Assembly: GCF_000956405.1 (NCBI RefSeq)
Contig: NZ_JYIV01000030.1
Coordinates: forward strand, 434,001 to 498,000
DNA: 64,000 nt
From: Microbacterium oxydans
GTDB lineage: Bacteria; Actinomycetota; Actinomycetes; Actinomycetales; Microbacteriaceae
Reading direction: 5' to 3'
The notes beneath the pieces are model-generated. The model was not told the origin of the DNA, made no database searches, and saw nothing but the letters and a program-made list of their open reading frames with translations. Made by a program: the position numbers and the translations under genes. Positions 1 through 8,956 of the stretch are shown in pieces. How positions within the stretch are numbered: position 1 is the first letter of the stretch; each line of letters starts with the position of its first letter.

Positions 1-660
1 GGGAGCGTCTGGAGCTCCGAGTCGCTTTCCGGAGATGCGCAGTCCGGTGTTCGCAAGATCCGGGCACTCGGCATCGACGGCGACGAGCCGATCATCGGAT
101 TCGCACCTCGCATCACGGCGCGCGATGCCGCGTTCTCGCCCTTGCAGGACGCGATCGAGCGGTGCAGGGTGGTCACCTTCGACTACTTGAAGCCCGGTGA
201 GGACACACCGCGTCGCCGCCGCATCCGCCCTCTGGCTCTGGTCGACTATGAGGCGCGGTGGCATGTCTTCGGTGTCGACGTCGACGTGGAAGAGGACCGC
301 ACCTTCCTGCTCAGCAGGATCGTCGGAGACGTTCGCATGACCCCGCAGAGCTTCGACCCGGCGCTGCGCGACGGCGCCGGGGATCGCGCACTCGCGGGAC
401 TGGAGCGTGTCGCCGCCGAGAACTCCGCTCTGCTCGAGGTCACGCCAGGCACGGAGGCGGCGCTGCGCCTGGGCCGACGCGCCTCGCCCGCCACGCAGGG
501 CATCAACGTGCCTTTCGTGGACCTGCACATCCTCGCCGACGAGCTCGCGTCCTACGGACCGGAGGTGCGTGTGGTCGAGCCGGCCCCACTGCGTGAGGCC
601 GTGATCTCTCGGCTGCGTGCTGTCGTCGACGCCCACGCCGATGCGGAGGAGACGAAGTGA
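1..660 (+). CDS. pafB: PafB-type WYL-domain transcriptional regulator (5' truncated by window edge)
   Basis: Frame 1 is open from the first base, so the start lies outside the window; about 219 residues of the C-terminal part are present. It carries a WYL domain (the RWHVFGVD region replaces the literal W-Y-L) followed by a C-terminal WCX-like region. The next gene starts in the overlapping GTGA and also encodes a WYL protein, the pafB-pafC arrangement of actinobacteria. There the two proteins act together as a DNA-damage-responsive transcriptional activator. The N-terminal helix-turn-helix cannot be seen here. The family call is firm; the PafB name rests mainly on the pairing with pafC and the tatA-tatC-helY context. 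Confidence 0.85.
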   Translation, partial: GSVWSSESLSGDAQSGVRKIRALGIDGDEPIIGFAPRITARDAAFSPLQDAIERCRVVTFDYLKPGEDTPRRRRIRPLALVDYEARWHVFGVDVDVEEDRTFLLSRIVGDVRMTPQSFDPALRDGAGDRALAGLERVAAENSALLEVTPGTEAALRLGRRASPATQGINVPFVDLHILADELASYGPEVRVVEPAPLREAVISRLRAVVDAHADAEETK

Positions 661-1640
661 GCGCGCCCTCGAAGCCCCTGCTCGCGGCCGATCGCGTGCG
701 TCTGTATCTGACCCTGGTCCCGTATCTCCTGGAACACGGACAGGTTTCTCTCGACGAGGCGGCTGCAGAGTTCGCCGTCACGCCGCAGGAGATGCGCGGG
801 ATGGTGGAGAAGCTCACCGTGATCGGACTCCCCGGAGAAGCGGGGTACTGGCAGCAGCCGCAGGAGATGTTCGACATCAACTGGGATCTGCTCGATCTGG
901 AAGACGTGATCGAGATCACCAACGATGTGGCTCTGCGCCGCGTCCCGCGTTTCACCGCCCGTGAGGCTGCGGCTCTGCTGGCGGGGCTCCAGATGGTCGC
1001 GGCTGTCCCTGCCGTCTCGGACTCGGGACTCGTGGCCGGGTTGATCTCGAAGCTCTCCCGAGGCGCAGCCGATGCGCCAGCCGACGTCGTCGTCGCCCCC
1101 AGCGCTGTCGACGAGGTCCGCGAGGCGGTGGCCCGTGGTCTGCACGAGGGCGTCGCGATCGCGTTCACGTATCAGGCTCCCGACTCCGCGCCGACCACGC
1201 GCACCGTCGACCCGATGCAGATCCTCATCACCAACGGCCAGTGGTACCTCCAGGGCTGGTGCCATCTTCGGCAAGCCATGCGCACCTTCCACCTCGACCG
1301 GGTCAGCGCCCCCACGCTCACGGAAATCCCGATCACGCATCAGGGCGATCACGTTCCCGAAGCTTTCGCAGGGCTCGAGGAAGAGCGGACCGTGTCAGTG
1401 CGGGTGCCGGAGCGACTGGCACCGCTGCTCGGCGGATTCGTGCCCACCGGAACCACCGACGCGGTGGACGGTGCGGTCACCGCACAGCTACACCTCGCGG
1501 ACCCGCGGGGCATCAAGCGGCTCGCTGCGCGCTTCGGGGGAGCGATGGAGGTGCTGGAACCGGGGATCGCCCGCTCAGCCACCCGCGAGTGGGCCGCCGC
1601 GGGACTCGCCCTCTACCACCAACCCGATGCAGAGGTTTGA
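657..1640 (+). CDS. pafC: PafC-type WYL-domain transcriptional regulator
   Basis: 327 aa, starting at a GTG that overlaps the pafB stop (GTGA), which implies translational coupling. Residues 1-65 look like a winged-helix N-terminus (SLDEAAAEFAVTPQEM). Residues about 160-215 are the WYL domain with the literal motif QWYLQGW (W196-Y197-L198), and the rest is a WCX-type C-terminal region. WYL domains are sensors linked to nucleic-acid or nucleotide ligands. PafB and PafC act together to activate DNA-repair genes in mycobacteria, independently of LexA. tatA follows 44 bases downstream. The ligand in this organism is unknown. Confidence 0.85.
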   Translation: MSAPSKPLLAADRVRLYLTLVPYLLEHGQVSLDEAAAEFAVTPQEMRGMVEKLTVIGLPGEAGYWQQPQEMFDINWDLLDLEDVIEITNDVALRRVPRFTAREAAALLAGLQMVAAVPAVSDSGLVAGLISKLSRGAADAPADVVVAPSAVDEVREAVARGLHEGVAIAFTYQAPDSAPTTRTVDPMQILITNGQWYLQGWCHLRQAMRTFHLDRVSAPTLTEIPITHQGDHVPEAFAGLEEERTVSVRVPERLAPLLGGFVPTGTTDAVDGAVTAQLHLADPRGIKRLAARFGGAMEVLEPGIARSATREWAAAGLALYHQPDAEV

Positions 1641-1684
1641 TCTGTAGACTGGATCGAACGCTCACCGACGACGGGAAACCTGAC

Positions 1685-1921
1685 ATGTTCGCTGGAATGC
1701 AAGGCTGGCACCTGCTGATTGTGCTGGCCGTGATCCTCCTCCTGTTCGGTGCGGCCAAGCTGCCGGCTCTCGCGAAGAGCATGGGCCAGTCGGCTCGCGT
1801 GTTCAAGGGCGAGATGAAGGCCATGAAGGACGACGACGCCGCCCGCACCGATTCCGCAGCCACCGAGCCGCCTACGGTGAAGGACTCGGGCATCGAACCT
1901 GAGACTCCGCCCCGCGCCTGA
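1685..1921 (+). CDS. tatA: Twin-arginine translocase subunit TatA
   Basis: 78 aa. A short N-terminus, one transmembrane helix (about residues 7-22), the family FG hinge (FGAAKLP at 21-27), an amphipathic helix, and an acidic, disordered C-terminal tail ending PPRA. This is the size and layout of actinobacterial TatA. The ATG was chosen because the transmembrane helix begins directly after it; the longer open frame upstream only shadows pafC. tatC begins 7 bases downstream. TatA forms the pore-like assembly that moves folded proteins across the cytoplasmic membrane after TatC recognises the signal peptide. Confidence 0.92.
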   Translation: MFAGMQGWHLLIVLAVILLLFGAAKLPALAKSMGQSARVFKGEMKAMKDDDAARTDSAATEPPTVKDSGIEPETPPRA

Positions 1922-1927
1922 CCGGCC

Positions 1928-2737
1928 GTGGCAGCCATCGAACCGACCGTGATGCCGAAGGCGGATCGGGATCGGCGGATGTCGCTCGGCGCACATCTCG
2001 TCGAACTGCGCAAGCGCCTGATGTTCGCTGCGCTCGCTCTGCTCGTCGGAATGGTGATCGCCTTCCTCATCGCCGATCCGATCATCAACTTCATCACCGA
2101 GCCGGTCCGCATCATCGCCGAGAAGCGCGGAGACGATTTCAGTGCGCTCAACTTCGGCACCGTGACAGCCGCATTCGACATGCGCATGCGCATCGCGTTC
2201 TCGATCGGCATCTTCCTGTCCGCGCCCGTGTGGCTGTGGCAGATCTGGGCGTTCATCATGCCCGGACTCACGCGCAAAGAGGTCAGGTACACCGTCGGCT
2301 TCGTGGTCGCCGCCGTTCCCCTGTTCTTCGCCGGCTGCTACCTCGGCGTCATGATCATGCCGCACATCATCGAGCTGATGTGGAGCTTCACCCCGGCAGG
2401 CGCGACGAACCTGTACTCGGCGCAGGAGTACTACGACTTCATCTTCAAGCTGATGATCGTGATCGGCATCTCCTTCGTGCTGCCGGTATTCCTGGTCGCG
2501 CTCAACCTCGCGGGCGTGATGTCCGGACGGGCGATCCTCAAAGGATGGCGCGTCGCGATCATCATCGCCACGGTCTTCGCCGCCCTCGCGACGCCCGCGG
2601 CAGACGTCGTCAGCATGCTGATGCTGGCCGGCATCCTCATCGTGCTGTTCTTCGCCGCTGCCGGTCTTTCGCTCATCTTCGATCGGCGCAAGCGCAAGCG
2701 TGACGAGGCATCAGGGCTTCTGCCGGATCCGGCATGA
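1928..2737 (+). CDS. tatC: Twin-arginine translocase subunit TatC
   Basis: 269 aa from a GTG; an ATG at 1951 is an alternative start. The conserved N-terminal stretch MSLGAHLVELRKRL precedes six predicted transmembrane helices. Family residues such as the FxxP-like loop near KRGDDFSALNF and the GLTRKE segment are present. TatC is the membrane receptor for twin-arginine signal peptides and works with TatA from the gene just upstream. The charged C-terminal tail (RRKRKRDE) is cytoplasmic. The helY start codon overlaps this stop (ATGA). Confidence 0.95.
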   Translation: MAAIEPTVMPKADRDRRMSLGAHLVELRKRLMFAALALLVGMVIAFLIADPIINFITEPVRIIAEKRGDDFSALNFGTVTAAFDMRMRIAFSIGIFLSAPVWLWQIWAFIMPGLTRKEVRYTVGFVVAAVPLFFAGCYLGVMIMPHIIELMWSFTPAGATNLYSAQEYYDFIFKLMIVIGISFVLPVFLVALNLAGVMSGRAILKGWRVAIIIATVFAALATPAADVVSMLMLAGILIVLFFAAAGLSLIFDRRKRKRDEASGLLPDPA

Positions 2738-5208
2738 GTTCACCTTCCGAGAAGTACGCCCGCGCGCGGGAAGCGGGGGAGCATCCGCAGTCGACGGCGT
2801 TCGCGGCGCTGCAGAAGTTCGAGCTCGACCCGTTCCAGGTCGCCGGCTGTCATGCACTCGAGGGCGGACGAAGCGTGTTGGTCGCTGCTCCGACAGGTGC
2901 AGGCAAGACGATCGTCGGCGAGTTCGCGATCCATCTCGCGATGCAGACATCGAGCGACAAGGCCTTCTACACGACGCCGATGAAGGCACTGTCGAACCAG
3001 AAGTTCCGTGAGTTGGTCGACGTCTACGGGGCCGACCAGGTCGGACTGCTCACCGGCGACACCAACATCAACGGCAATGCGCGGATCGTCGTGATGACGA
3101 CCGAGGTCCTGCGCAACATGATCTACGCCGATTCCTCGGCACTGCGTGACCTGCGCTATGTGGTGATGGACGAGGTGCACTACCTCGCAGATCGATTCCG
3201 TGGAGCAGTCTGGGAAGAGGTCATCATCCACCTGCCCGCGCGTGTGCGGCTGGTGTCGTTGAGCGCCACGGTCTCGAACGCAGAGGAGTTCGGAGACTGG
3301 CTGGACACCGTGCGCGGCGATACCGAGGTCATCGTCTCGGAGATCCGTCCCGTGCCGCTCGAGCAGCACGTCCTCGTCCGTGACGACCTCCTGCCGCTTT
3401 TCGGCGATCGGGCGGGTCTGGCCACGGCACAGGTCAACCAGGAGCTCATGCGGATCCGCTCCTCCACAGGCACGACGTACGAGAACAACCGGCAGGCGCA
3501 GTCGTACCGCAGCGACCGCCACGCCGGACGCCAGGCCAAGCGCCCGCCGCGCGGGGGACGACGCCCGGTGCGTGCCGCCAATGCACGCCGCATCGAACGG
3601 ATGGACCGCCCCGACGTCGTGCGTCTGCTCGAGCGGGCGAACCTGCTTCCTGCGATCTTCTTCATCTTCAGCCGCGTGGGGTGCGATGCCGCGGTGCAAC
3701 AGGTGCGGCGCTCCGGCATCAGGCTCACCTCGAACGAGGAGCGTGCAGAGATCCGCGCCATCGTCGAGGAGCGCACACGCACACTCCAGGATGAAGACCT
3801 CAGCGTGCTCGGCTACTGGGAATGGCTCGACAACCTCGAGCGCGGAGTCGCCTCCCACCACGCGGGGTTGCTGCCCGCATTCAAGGAGGTCGTCGAGGAG
3901 CTCTATCAGCGCAAGCTCGTGAAGGTGGTCTTCGCCACCGAGACGCTCGCCCTCGGGATCAACATGCCGGCGCGCACGGTCGTTCTCGAGAAGATGGAGA
4001 AGTTCAACGGCGAGGCGCGCGTCGCCATCACCTCAGGGGAGTACACACAGCTCACCGGGCGTGCAGGGCGACGCGGAATCGATGTCGAAGGCCATGCCGT
4101 CGTGCAGTGGACCGAGGGGATGGACCCGCAGGCGGTCGCGGCACTCGCGTCCCGGCGCACGTATCCGTTGAACTCCAGCTTCCGCCCCACGTACAACATG
4201 GCCGTGAACCTGATCGACATGTTCGGCAAGACCAGGGCGCGTCAGATCCTGGAGTCGTCGTTCGCCCAGTTCCAAGCGGACCGCGCTGTCGTCGGATTGG
4301 CGCGCCAGGTGCGCGAGGCCGAGGAGTCGTTGGCCGGCTACCAGAGCGCGATGGCCTGTGAGCACGGGGACTACCCCGAATACGCTGCCATCCGGCGAGA
4401 GCTGAGCGACCTCGAGAAGAAGAACCGACAGGACTCGAACGCTCCTCGCGCCGCACGCGACAAGCGCATGAAGCGCATCCAGTCGTTGCGCACGCAGATG
4501 CAGCGCCACCCCTGTCATCGCTGTCCCGATCGCGAAGCTCACGCGCGCTGGGCGGAGCGGTACTGGAAGCTCAAGCGGCAGACCGATCGGACTCGCCGGC
4601 AGATCGAGACACGCACCGGCACAGTCGCACGCGTCTTCGATCGTGTCGTCGAGGTCCTGGAGACGCTCGAATACCTCACCGACGCCGATGGGCAGACCGA
4701 GCTGACCGAAGCGGGACGCACCATGCGTCGCATATACGGGGAGCGTGATCTGCTCGTCGCGGAGTCGCTCCGACAGGGTCTGTGGGCGGGCCTCGATGCG
4801 CCTTCGCTCGCCGCGATGGCGTGCTGCCTCGTGTACGAGCCTCGCCGTGACGAGGCCAACTCGGGGGAGCGCGGTCTGCCTCGAGGCGCTTTCCGCGCCG
4901 CGTACGAGAAGACGACGACGCTGTGGGCCGAGCTCGACGATCTGGAGCAGGATCACCACCTGCCCGGGAGCGAACCGCTGGCGGCGGGGCTGGCCGGGGC
5001 GATGCACTCCTGGGCCCGCGGCGGCATGCTCGACCGGGTGCTGATCGATGCCGACATGGCTGCGGGAGATTTCGTGCGGTGGGCGAAGCAGACGATCGAC
5101 CTGCTCGACCAGCTCTCGATCGTCGCGGAAGACGACGCTCTCGCGCGAACGGCGCGTGCCGCGCTCGACGGCGTGCGCCGTGGCATCGTCGCCTACTCAT
5201 CGATGTGA
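2734..5208 (+). CDS. helY: DEAD/DEAH-box superfamily 2 RNA helicase, HelY type
   Basis: 824 aa. Walker A APTGAGKT (residues 52-59), Walker B box D146-E-V-H149, SAT motif (SLSATV), and helicase motif VI within TGRAGRRGIDVEG. The C-terminal third is helical and matches the DSHCT region of Ski2/Mtr4-like helicases. HelY is the actinobacterial member placed just downstream of tatC, as here, with an ATGA overlap. A role in RNA metabolism or DNA repair is inferred from the family, not demonstrated. A basic, low-complexity insert (about residues 250-290, rich in R, Q and P) separates the two RecA domains. Confidence 0.88.
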   Translation: MSSPSEKYARAREAGEHPQSTAFAALQKFELDPFQVAGCHALEGGRSVLVAAPTGAGKTIVGEFAIHLAMQTSSDKAFYTTPMKALSNQKFRELVDVYGADQVGLLTGDTNINGNARIVVMTTEVLRNMIYADSSALRDLRYVVMDEVHYLADRFRGAVWEEVIIHLPARVRLVSLSATVSNAEEFGDWLDTVRGDTEVIVSEIRPVPLEQHVLVRDDLLPLFGDRAGLATAQVNQELMRIRSSTGTTYENNRQAQSYRSDRHAGRQAKRPPRGGRRPVRAANARRIERMDRPDVVRLLERANLLPAIFFIFSRVGCDAAVQQVRRSGIRLTSNEERAEIRAIVEERTRTLQDEDLSVLGYWEWLDNLERGVASHHAGLLPAFKEVVEELYQRKLVKVVFATETLALGINMPARTVVLEKMEKFNGEARVAITSGEYTQLTGRAGRRGIDVEGHAVVQWTEGMDPQAVAALASRRTYPLNSSFRPTYNMAVNLIDMFGKTRARQILESSFAQFQADRAVVGLARQVREAEESLAGYQSAMACEHGDYPEYAAIRRELSDLEKKNRQDSNAPRAARDKRMKRIQSLRTQMQRHPCHRCPDREAHARWAERYWKLKRQTDRTRRQIETRTGTVARVFDRVVEVLETLEYLTDADGQTELTEAGRTMRRIYGERDLLVAESLRQGLWAGLDAPSLAAMACCLVYEPRRDEANSGERGLPRGAFRAAYEKTTTLWAELDDLEQDHHLPGSEPLAAGLAGAMHSWARGGMLDRVLIDADMAAGDFVRWAKQTIDLLDQLSIVAEDDALARTARAALDGVRRGIVAYSSM

Positions 5209-5209
5209 G

Positions 5210-6742
5210 ATGGATGGAATGACCTCGACCCGAGCGCCACAGCGCGCCCTCCTGCCGCTCTGGGCCGCTGTGCTCGCCTCCGCAGCGGCCGCCGTGCTGA
5301 TGGATCTGGCGTATCCGGAAGCCGCCATCTGGATCCTCGCTTTCCCCGCGACCGCGCTTCTGCTGCTCGCGCTGATCGGACGACGGTTCGGGGGTGCGCT
5401 GCTCGTCGGGCTCGTCTACGGCATCCTCTTCTTCGGGCTGCTGGTCTCCTGGACGTCGCGATACCTCGGTCCGGTCCCGTGGGCCGCTCTCAGCGTGGTC
5501 GAAGGCGTGTTAACGGCGTTCGCCCTGATCCCGATAGCGCTCGCCTATCGGTGGCTCCCAAGGGCGTTCCCCGGGACTGCAGGGCGTCTTCTGGGGCTGC
5601 CCGCGACCGTCGCGGCTCTCTGGGTCGGCCGCGAACTGTTCGTGGGCTCCTGGCCCTACGGTGGCTTCCCCTGGGCGCGTATCGGCATGAGTCAGGCAGA
5701 CAGTCCTCTCGCATCCGTTTCGTCCTGGGTCGGCGTGAGCGGGCTCAGCTTCCTCATGGTCCTGGTCGTGGCGATGCTGATCGAAGCGGTCCGGCTGGGC
5801 GCATGGCGCCGTCCGCTCCGGCTGATCGCACCGGCAGCTCTCGTGGTGGTGCTGCTGTTCACCCCTCTCTTCCCGACATCGCCGAGCGGCTCGATGAGGA
5901 TCGCCGCCGTGCAGGGGAACGGTCCGACGGGGTACTTCGACGATCGTGAGCCGTTCGCGGTCATCCAGGCGCAGACGGAAGCTACGGCTCCCCTCTACGG
6001 GGAGGACGTCGATCTGCTGGTCTGGCCGGAGGGCTCACTGGACGGCGATCCCTTCCAGAACGATGCGCTGGCGCGGCGGATGACCCTCATCGCGAATCGC
6101 ATCGAGGCGCCGCTCCTCGCCAACGCCGCGACCGGTCGGGGCGAGCGCTTCTTCAACACCTCGATGCTGTGGAATCTCGACGGCACCGCGACGCAGCTGC
6201 ACGACAAGCGTCACCCCGTCCCTTTCGGCGAGTATGTGCCCGATCGCCCGTTCTTCAACGCGCTCGCGCCGAATCTCATCGGTCTCATCCAGCGGGAGTA
6301 CACATCGGGTTCCAATCCTCCGATCGTCGACGTCGATGGCACTCTCGTCGGTCTCGCCATCTGTTTCGACGTGATCTACGACGATGTGATCTGGCAGGGA
6401 CTGAACGCGGGGGCAGAGGTGCTGGTGTTCCAGACGAACAACGCCGACTTCCGCGGCACCGACGAGAACCTGCAGCAGCTCGCCTTCGCGCGGATGAGGG
6501 CGATCGAGACCGGCCGGAGCGTGGTGAACGTCTCGACAGTCGGCACAAGCCAGGTCATCCGCGCTGACGGCTCCACGGTCACGAGCTTGGACGCAGATGA
6601 GGCCGGAGCGATGCTCGAGGATGTCGAGCTGCGCTCCGGCCTCACGGCTGGTGTGGTGCTGGGCCCCTGGATCCAGGCGGTGCTGCTGTGGGGCGGGATC
6701 GGCGCGCTCCTCGTCGGATGGTGGCGCGCCAGGCGGCGTTAG
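5210..6742 (+). CDS. lnt: Apolipoprotein N-acyltransferase
   Basis: 510 aa from the ATG at 5210, or 507 aa from the ATG at 5219; there is no strong ribosome-binding site to decide between them. An N-terminal block of about six transmembrane helices precedes a periplasm-facing carbon-nitrogen hydrolase domain, and a final transmembrane helix lies near the C-terminus. The catalytic triad is recognisable (numbering from 5219): E271 in WPEGS, K330 in HDKRHPVPFGEY and C382 in AICFDVIYDD, close to the E. coli positions. It transfers the third acyl chain to lipoproteins after Lgt (39 kb) and LspA. The last 4 bases overlap the convergent rbpA. Confidence 0.92.
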   Translation: MDGMTSTRAPQRALLPLWAAVLASAAAAVLMDLAYPEAAIWILAFPATALLLLALIGRRFGGALLVGLVYGILFFGLLVSWTSRYLGPVPWAALSVVEGVLTAFALIPIALAYRWLPRAFPGTAGRLLGLPATVAALWVGRELFVGSWPYGGFPWARIGMSQADSPLASVSSWVGVSGLSFLMVLVVAMLIEAVRLGAWRRPLRLIAPAALVVVLLFTPLFPTSPSGSMRIAAVQGNGPTGYFDDREPFAVIQAQTEATAPLYGEDVDLLVWPEGSLDGDPFQNDALARRMTLIANRIEAPLLANAATGRGERFFNTSMLWNLDGTATQLHDKRHPVPFGEYVPDRPFFNALAPNLIGLIQREYTSGSNPPIVDVDGTLVGLAICFDVIYDDVIWQGLNAGAEVLVFQTNNADFRGTDENLQQLAFARMRAIETGRSVVNVSTVGTSQVIRADGSTVTSLDADEAGAMLEDVELRSGLTAGVVLGPWIQAVLLWGGIGALLVGWWRARRR

Positions 6743-7122
6743 GCGCCGATCTTCTCGCGGGTCGGGTCTTCGCCGGCACCGCGGCGGGCCCGGATGAAGG
6801 CGAGGCGCTCTTCCAGCAGTTCCTCGAGCTCGGCGCGCGTACGGCGCTCCAGCAGCATGTCCCAGTGGGTACGTGCGGCCTTCTCATCGCTCGCCTCGAG
6901 CGTGACGGCCTGGCCGTCGACGTTCAGCCGAGCCTCCGCACCGCAGGCGCGGCACTCCCAGGTCTGAGGCGGCTCAGCGTCCGCCGCGAACATCAGGTTC
7001 GTGACGTGGCCGCATGTGTCACAGGTGTAGGTGGTCTCACGGCGCTCCATGAAAACGACGCCCTCTTCGCTCTGTAGGCTCTGGGCGCCGAGTCGGATGC
7101 CGCGCAGGCTGCGATCTGCCAT
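6739..7122 (-). CDS. rbpA: RNA polymerase-binding protein RbpA
   Basis: 127 aa, ATG start, preceded by a GAGAGGA ribosome-binding site. The signature N-terminus MADRSLRGIRLG is followed by a zinc-ribbon-like core with Cys34, Cys37, Cys57 and Cys60, and a C-terminal basic and acidic helix of the sigma-interaction domain type (ARTHWDMLLERRT). RbpA is an actinobacterial transcription factor that binds the polymerase and the group I/II sigma factors, stabilises open complexes and affects rifampicin tolerance. It is monocistronic here, convergent with lnt. A SigR-like promoter may lie upstream. Confidence 0.95.
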   Translation of the reverse strand: MADRSLRGIRLGAQSLQSEEGVVFMERRETTYTCDTCGHVTNLMFAADAEPPQTWECRACGAEARLNVDGQAVTLEASDEKAARTHWDMLLERRTRAELEELLEERLAFIRARRGAGEDPTREKIGA

Positions 7123-7146
7123 TGTGTGGTCCTCTCGTCGCTGTCA

Positions 7147-7177
7147 GGTATAACGCTCCAGCCTGTGGGCTTCATCC
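7147..7177 (-). promoter_or_regulatory. Candidate rbpA promoter with partial SigR-like spacing
   Basis: On the minus strand GGATG (7173-7177) is separated by exactly 18 bases from GTT (7152-7154), which itself sits in GTTATACC. The SigR/SigH stress-sigma consensus is GGAAT-N18/19-GTT, so the spacing and the -10 GTT fit but only GGA of the -35 matches. The overlapping TATACC could instead be a housekeeping -10. A start near 7141 would leave a leader of about 20 bases containing the ribosome-binding site. Confidence 0.35.
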
Positions 7178-7185
7178 ACGCGGGC

Positions 7186-7203
7186 GAGTTCTCGGCAGAA
7201 CTC
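7186..7203. other. 7-bp perfect hairpin between gdpD and rbpA
   Basis: GAGTTCT-cggc-AGAACTC, a perfect 7-bp inverted repeat with a 4-base loop. It lies downstream of the gdpD stop and upstream of rbpA on the same strand, with no T-run. It could be a weak terminator for the nfeD-SPFH-gdpD operon or an operator for rbpA. Confidence 0.35.
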
Positions 7204-7244
7204 ACAGGTTAATCCCAGCGGCGGAGGTTATGAGCCGGTCGCGG

Positions 7245-8021
7245 CTAACGCGGGCCGAGCGTCTTGAGGGCCACGTCGGAACGGTCCGACACGATGCCGT
7301 CGACACCGAGGTCGATCAGACGACGCATGTCGCCGGCCTCATTGACGGTCCAGACGTGCACCTCCACACCATGCCGATGCGACGCGCGCAGAAGTGCGGG
7401 AGTCAGTACCGTGAGCGCGCCGTGTCGCTCCGGAATCTGCAGAGCATCGATCTCGCGCAGGGTGCGGGCGGGGGAGAGGTGCAGCGCCGAGAGCACCCGC
7501 AGCGAGGCGATCGTCGCGCTGCCACCGGAGGTGGCCGGTCGAATGGCCGCCCCCGCCCGCAACACGGACGCCACGGTCCCACGCCGATTGGCGTCGGAGA
7601 AGCTCGTCACGAGCACGCGGTGGGTGTGATCGGCCAGGATCACGCCCAGCGGTTCGACTGCCGCCGAAGTCTTCACGTCGATGTTGAATCGCACGTCAGG
7701 GAAGGAATCGAGCGCCTCCGCCACGGTCAGCAGGCCGCCATGGTCCTCGAACAGCGACCGCAGCTCACGCGTGCCCACCTCGCGCACCCGCCGCGGGTCG
7801 CCGGTGAGTCGAGTGAGGCTCGTGTCGTGAAAGAGCACGACGTCACCGTCGGCGGTCACCTGACAATCGGTCTCGATGTACTCGACGCCGGCCGCATGCG
7901 CGGCGGCGAAAGCCGCTGCGGAGTTCTCCCAGACGCCCGAGCCCTCGCCCGCCGCGGTGATCAGACCGCGGTGGGCGAGGACTCGGGGCTTCCGCGTCTT
8001 CGAGAAGTAGGGGTGCGTCAC
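7245..8021 (-). CDS. Glycerophosphodiester phosphodiesterase family protein
   Basis: 258 aa, GTG start overlapping the stop of the SPFH gene (GTGA). GDPD signature residues are present: LAHRGL near the N-terminus (catalytic His), then EYIETDCQVTADGDVVLFHD with metal-binding Glu and Asp residues and the second catalytic His, and the C-terminal VHVWTVNEAGDM and GVDGIVSDR blocks of the TIM barrel. These enzymes hydrolyse glycerophosphodiesters to glycerol-3-phosphate and an alcohol. There is no signal peptide, so it is probably cytoplasmic. The substrate cannot be predicted. Confidence 0.9.
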   Translation of the reverse strand: MTHPYFSKTRKPRVLAHRGLITAAGEGSGVWENSAAAFAAAHAAGVEYIETDCQVTADGDVVLFHDTSLTRLTGDPRRVREVGTRELRSLFEDHGGLLTVAEALDSFPDVRFNIDVKTSAAVEPLGVILADHTHRVLVTSFSDANRRGTVASVLRAGAAIRPATSGGSATIASLRVLSALHLSPARTLREIDALQIPERHGALTVLTPALLRASHRHGVEVHVWTVNEAGDMRRLIDLGVDGIVSDRSDVALKTLGPR

Positions 8022-8947
8022 GCGCCGGGGAGTGTGTTCGTCGGGCCCTGGCCCGGCTTCGGGGTGAACGCGCTGCCGATGCCCTTGAGAGCTTCGGTGA
8101 GCTCGCTCGGGATGATCCAGAGCTTGTTCGACTGCCCCTCGCTGATCTTCGGCAGCATCTGCAGGTACTGGTAGGCGAGGAGCTTGTCGTCCGGTTCACC
8201 CTGGTGGATGGCGCTGAACACGTTCTGGATCGCCTCAGCCTCACCCTGCGCACGAAGCACAGCGGCCTGCTTGTCGCCTTCTGCGCGGAGGATCTCCGCC
8301 TGCCGCGCACCCTCGGCTTCGAGGATCGCGGACTGCTTGGTTCCCTCTGCGGTCAGGATCGCGGCACGGCGGTCGCGCTCGGCGCGCATCTGCTTCTCCA
8401 TCGAGTCCTGGATCGAGATGGGCGGGTCGATCGCCTTCAGCTCGACACGTCCGACGCGGATGCCCCACTTGCCGGTCGCCTCGTCGAGCACCACGCGCAG
8501 CTGACCGTTGATGTTGTCACGACTGGTGAGCGCTTCCTCCAGGTTGAGGCCACCGACCACGTTTCGAAGCGTGGTGGTCGTCAGCTGCTCGACGGCGCCG
8601 AGGTAGTTCGCGATCTCGTACGTCGCCGCGCGCGCATCGGTCACCTGGAAGTAGACGACCGTGTCGATCGAGACCACGAGGTTGTCCTCGGTGATCACCG
8701 GCTGCGGTGGGAAGGAGACGACCTGCTCGCGCATGTCGATCAGAGGACGAAGCCTGTCGATGAAGGGTACGAGCAGGTTGAGACCCGGCGTCAGCGTCTT
8801 GTGATAGCGCCCGAGACGCTCGACGACCCCTGCTGTGGCCTGCGGGATGATGCGGATAGCTCGTGCGACGGTGACCACCACGAAGATGATCACCGCGATC
8901 ACGAGGATCCACAGGATCGCGGTGGGGATGAACGATGCGTCGTTCAC
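8018..8947 (-). CDS. SPFH/stomatin-prohibitin family membrane protein
   Basis: 309 aa from a GTG, preceded by AGGAGAA. One N-terminal transmembrane helix (about residues 9-31) precedes the SPFH (Band 7) domain with the stomatin-like patch VVERLGRYHKTLTPGLN. A long Ala/Glu/Arg-rich helical stretch (AILTAEGTKQSAILEAEGAR and its repeats) gives the oligomerising coiled coil. The nfeD-like gene is immediately upstream, the usual pairing: NfeD-like proteins with SPFH proteins are tied to membrane microdomains and membrane-protein quality control. The protein is membrane-anchored and cytoplasm-facing. Confidence 0.9.
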   Translation of the reverse strand: MNDASFIPTAILWILVIAVIIFVVVTVARAIRIIPQATAGVVERLGRYHKTLTPGLNLLVPFIDRLRPLIDMREQVVSFPPQPVITEDNLVVSIDTVVYFQVTDARAATYEIANYLGAVEQLTTTTLRNVVGGLNLEEALTSRDNINGQLRVVLDEATGKWGIRVGRVELKAIDPPISIQDSMEKQMRAERDRRAAILTAEGTKQSAILEAEGARQAEILRAEGDKQAAVLRAQGEAEAIQNVFSAIHQGEPDDKLLAYQYLQMLPKISEGQSNKLWIIPSELTEALKGIGSAFTPKPGQGPTNTLPGA

Positions 8948-8956
8948 GGGGTTCTC

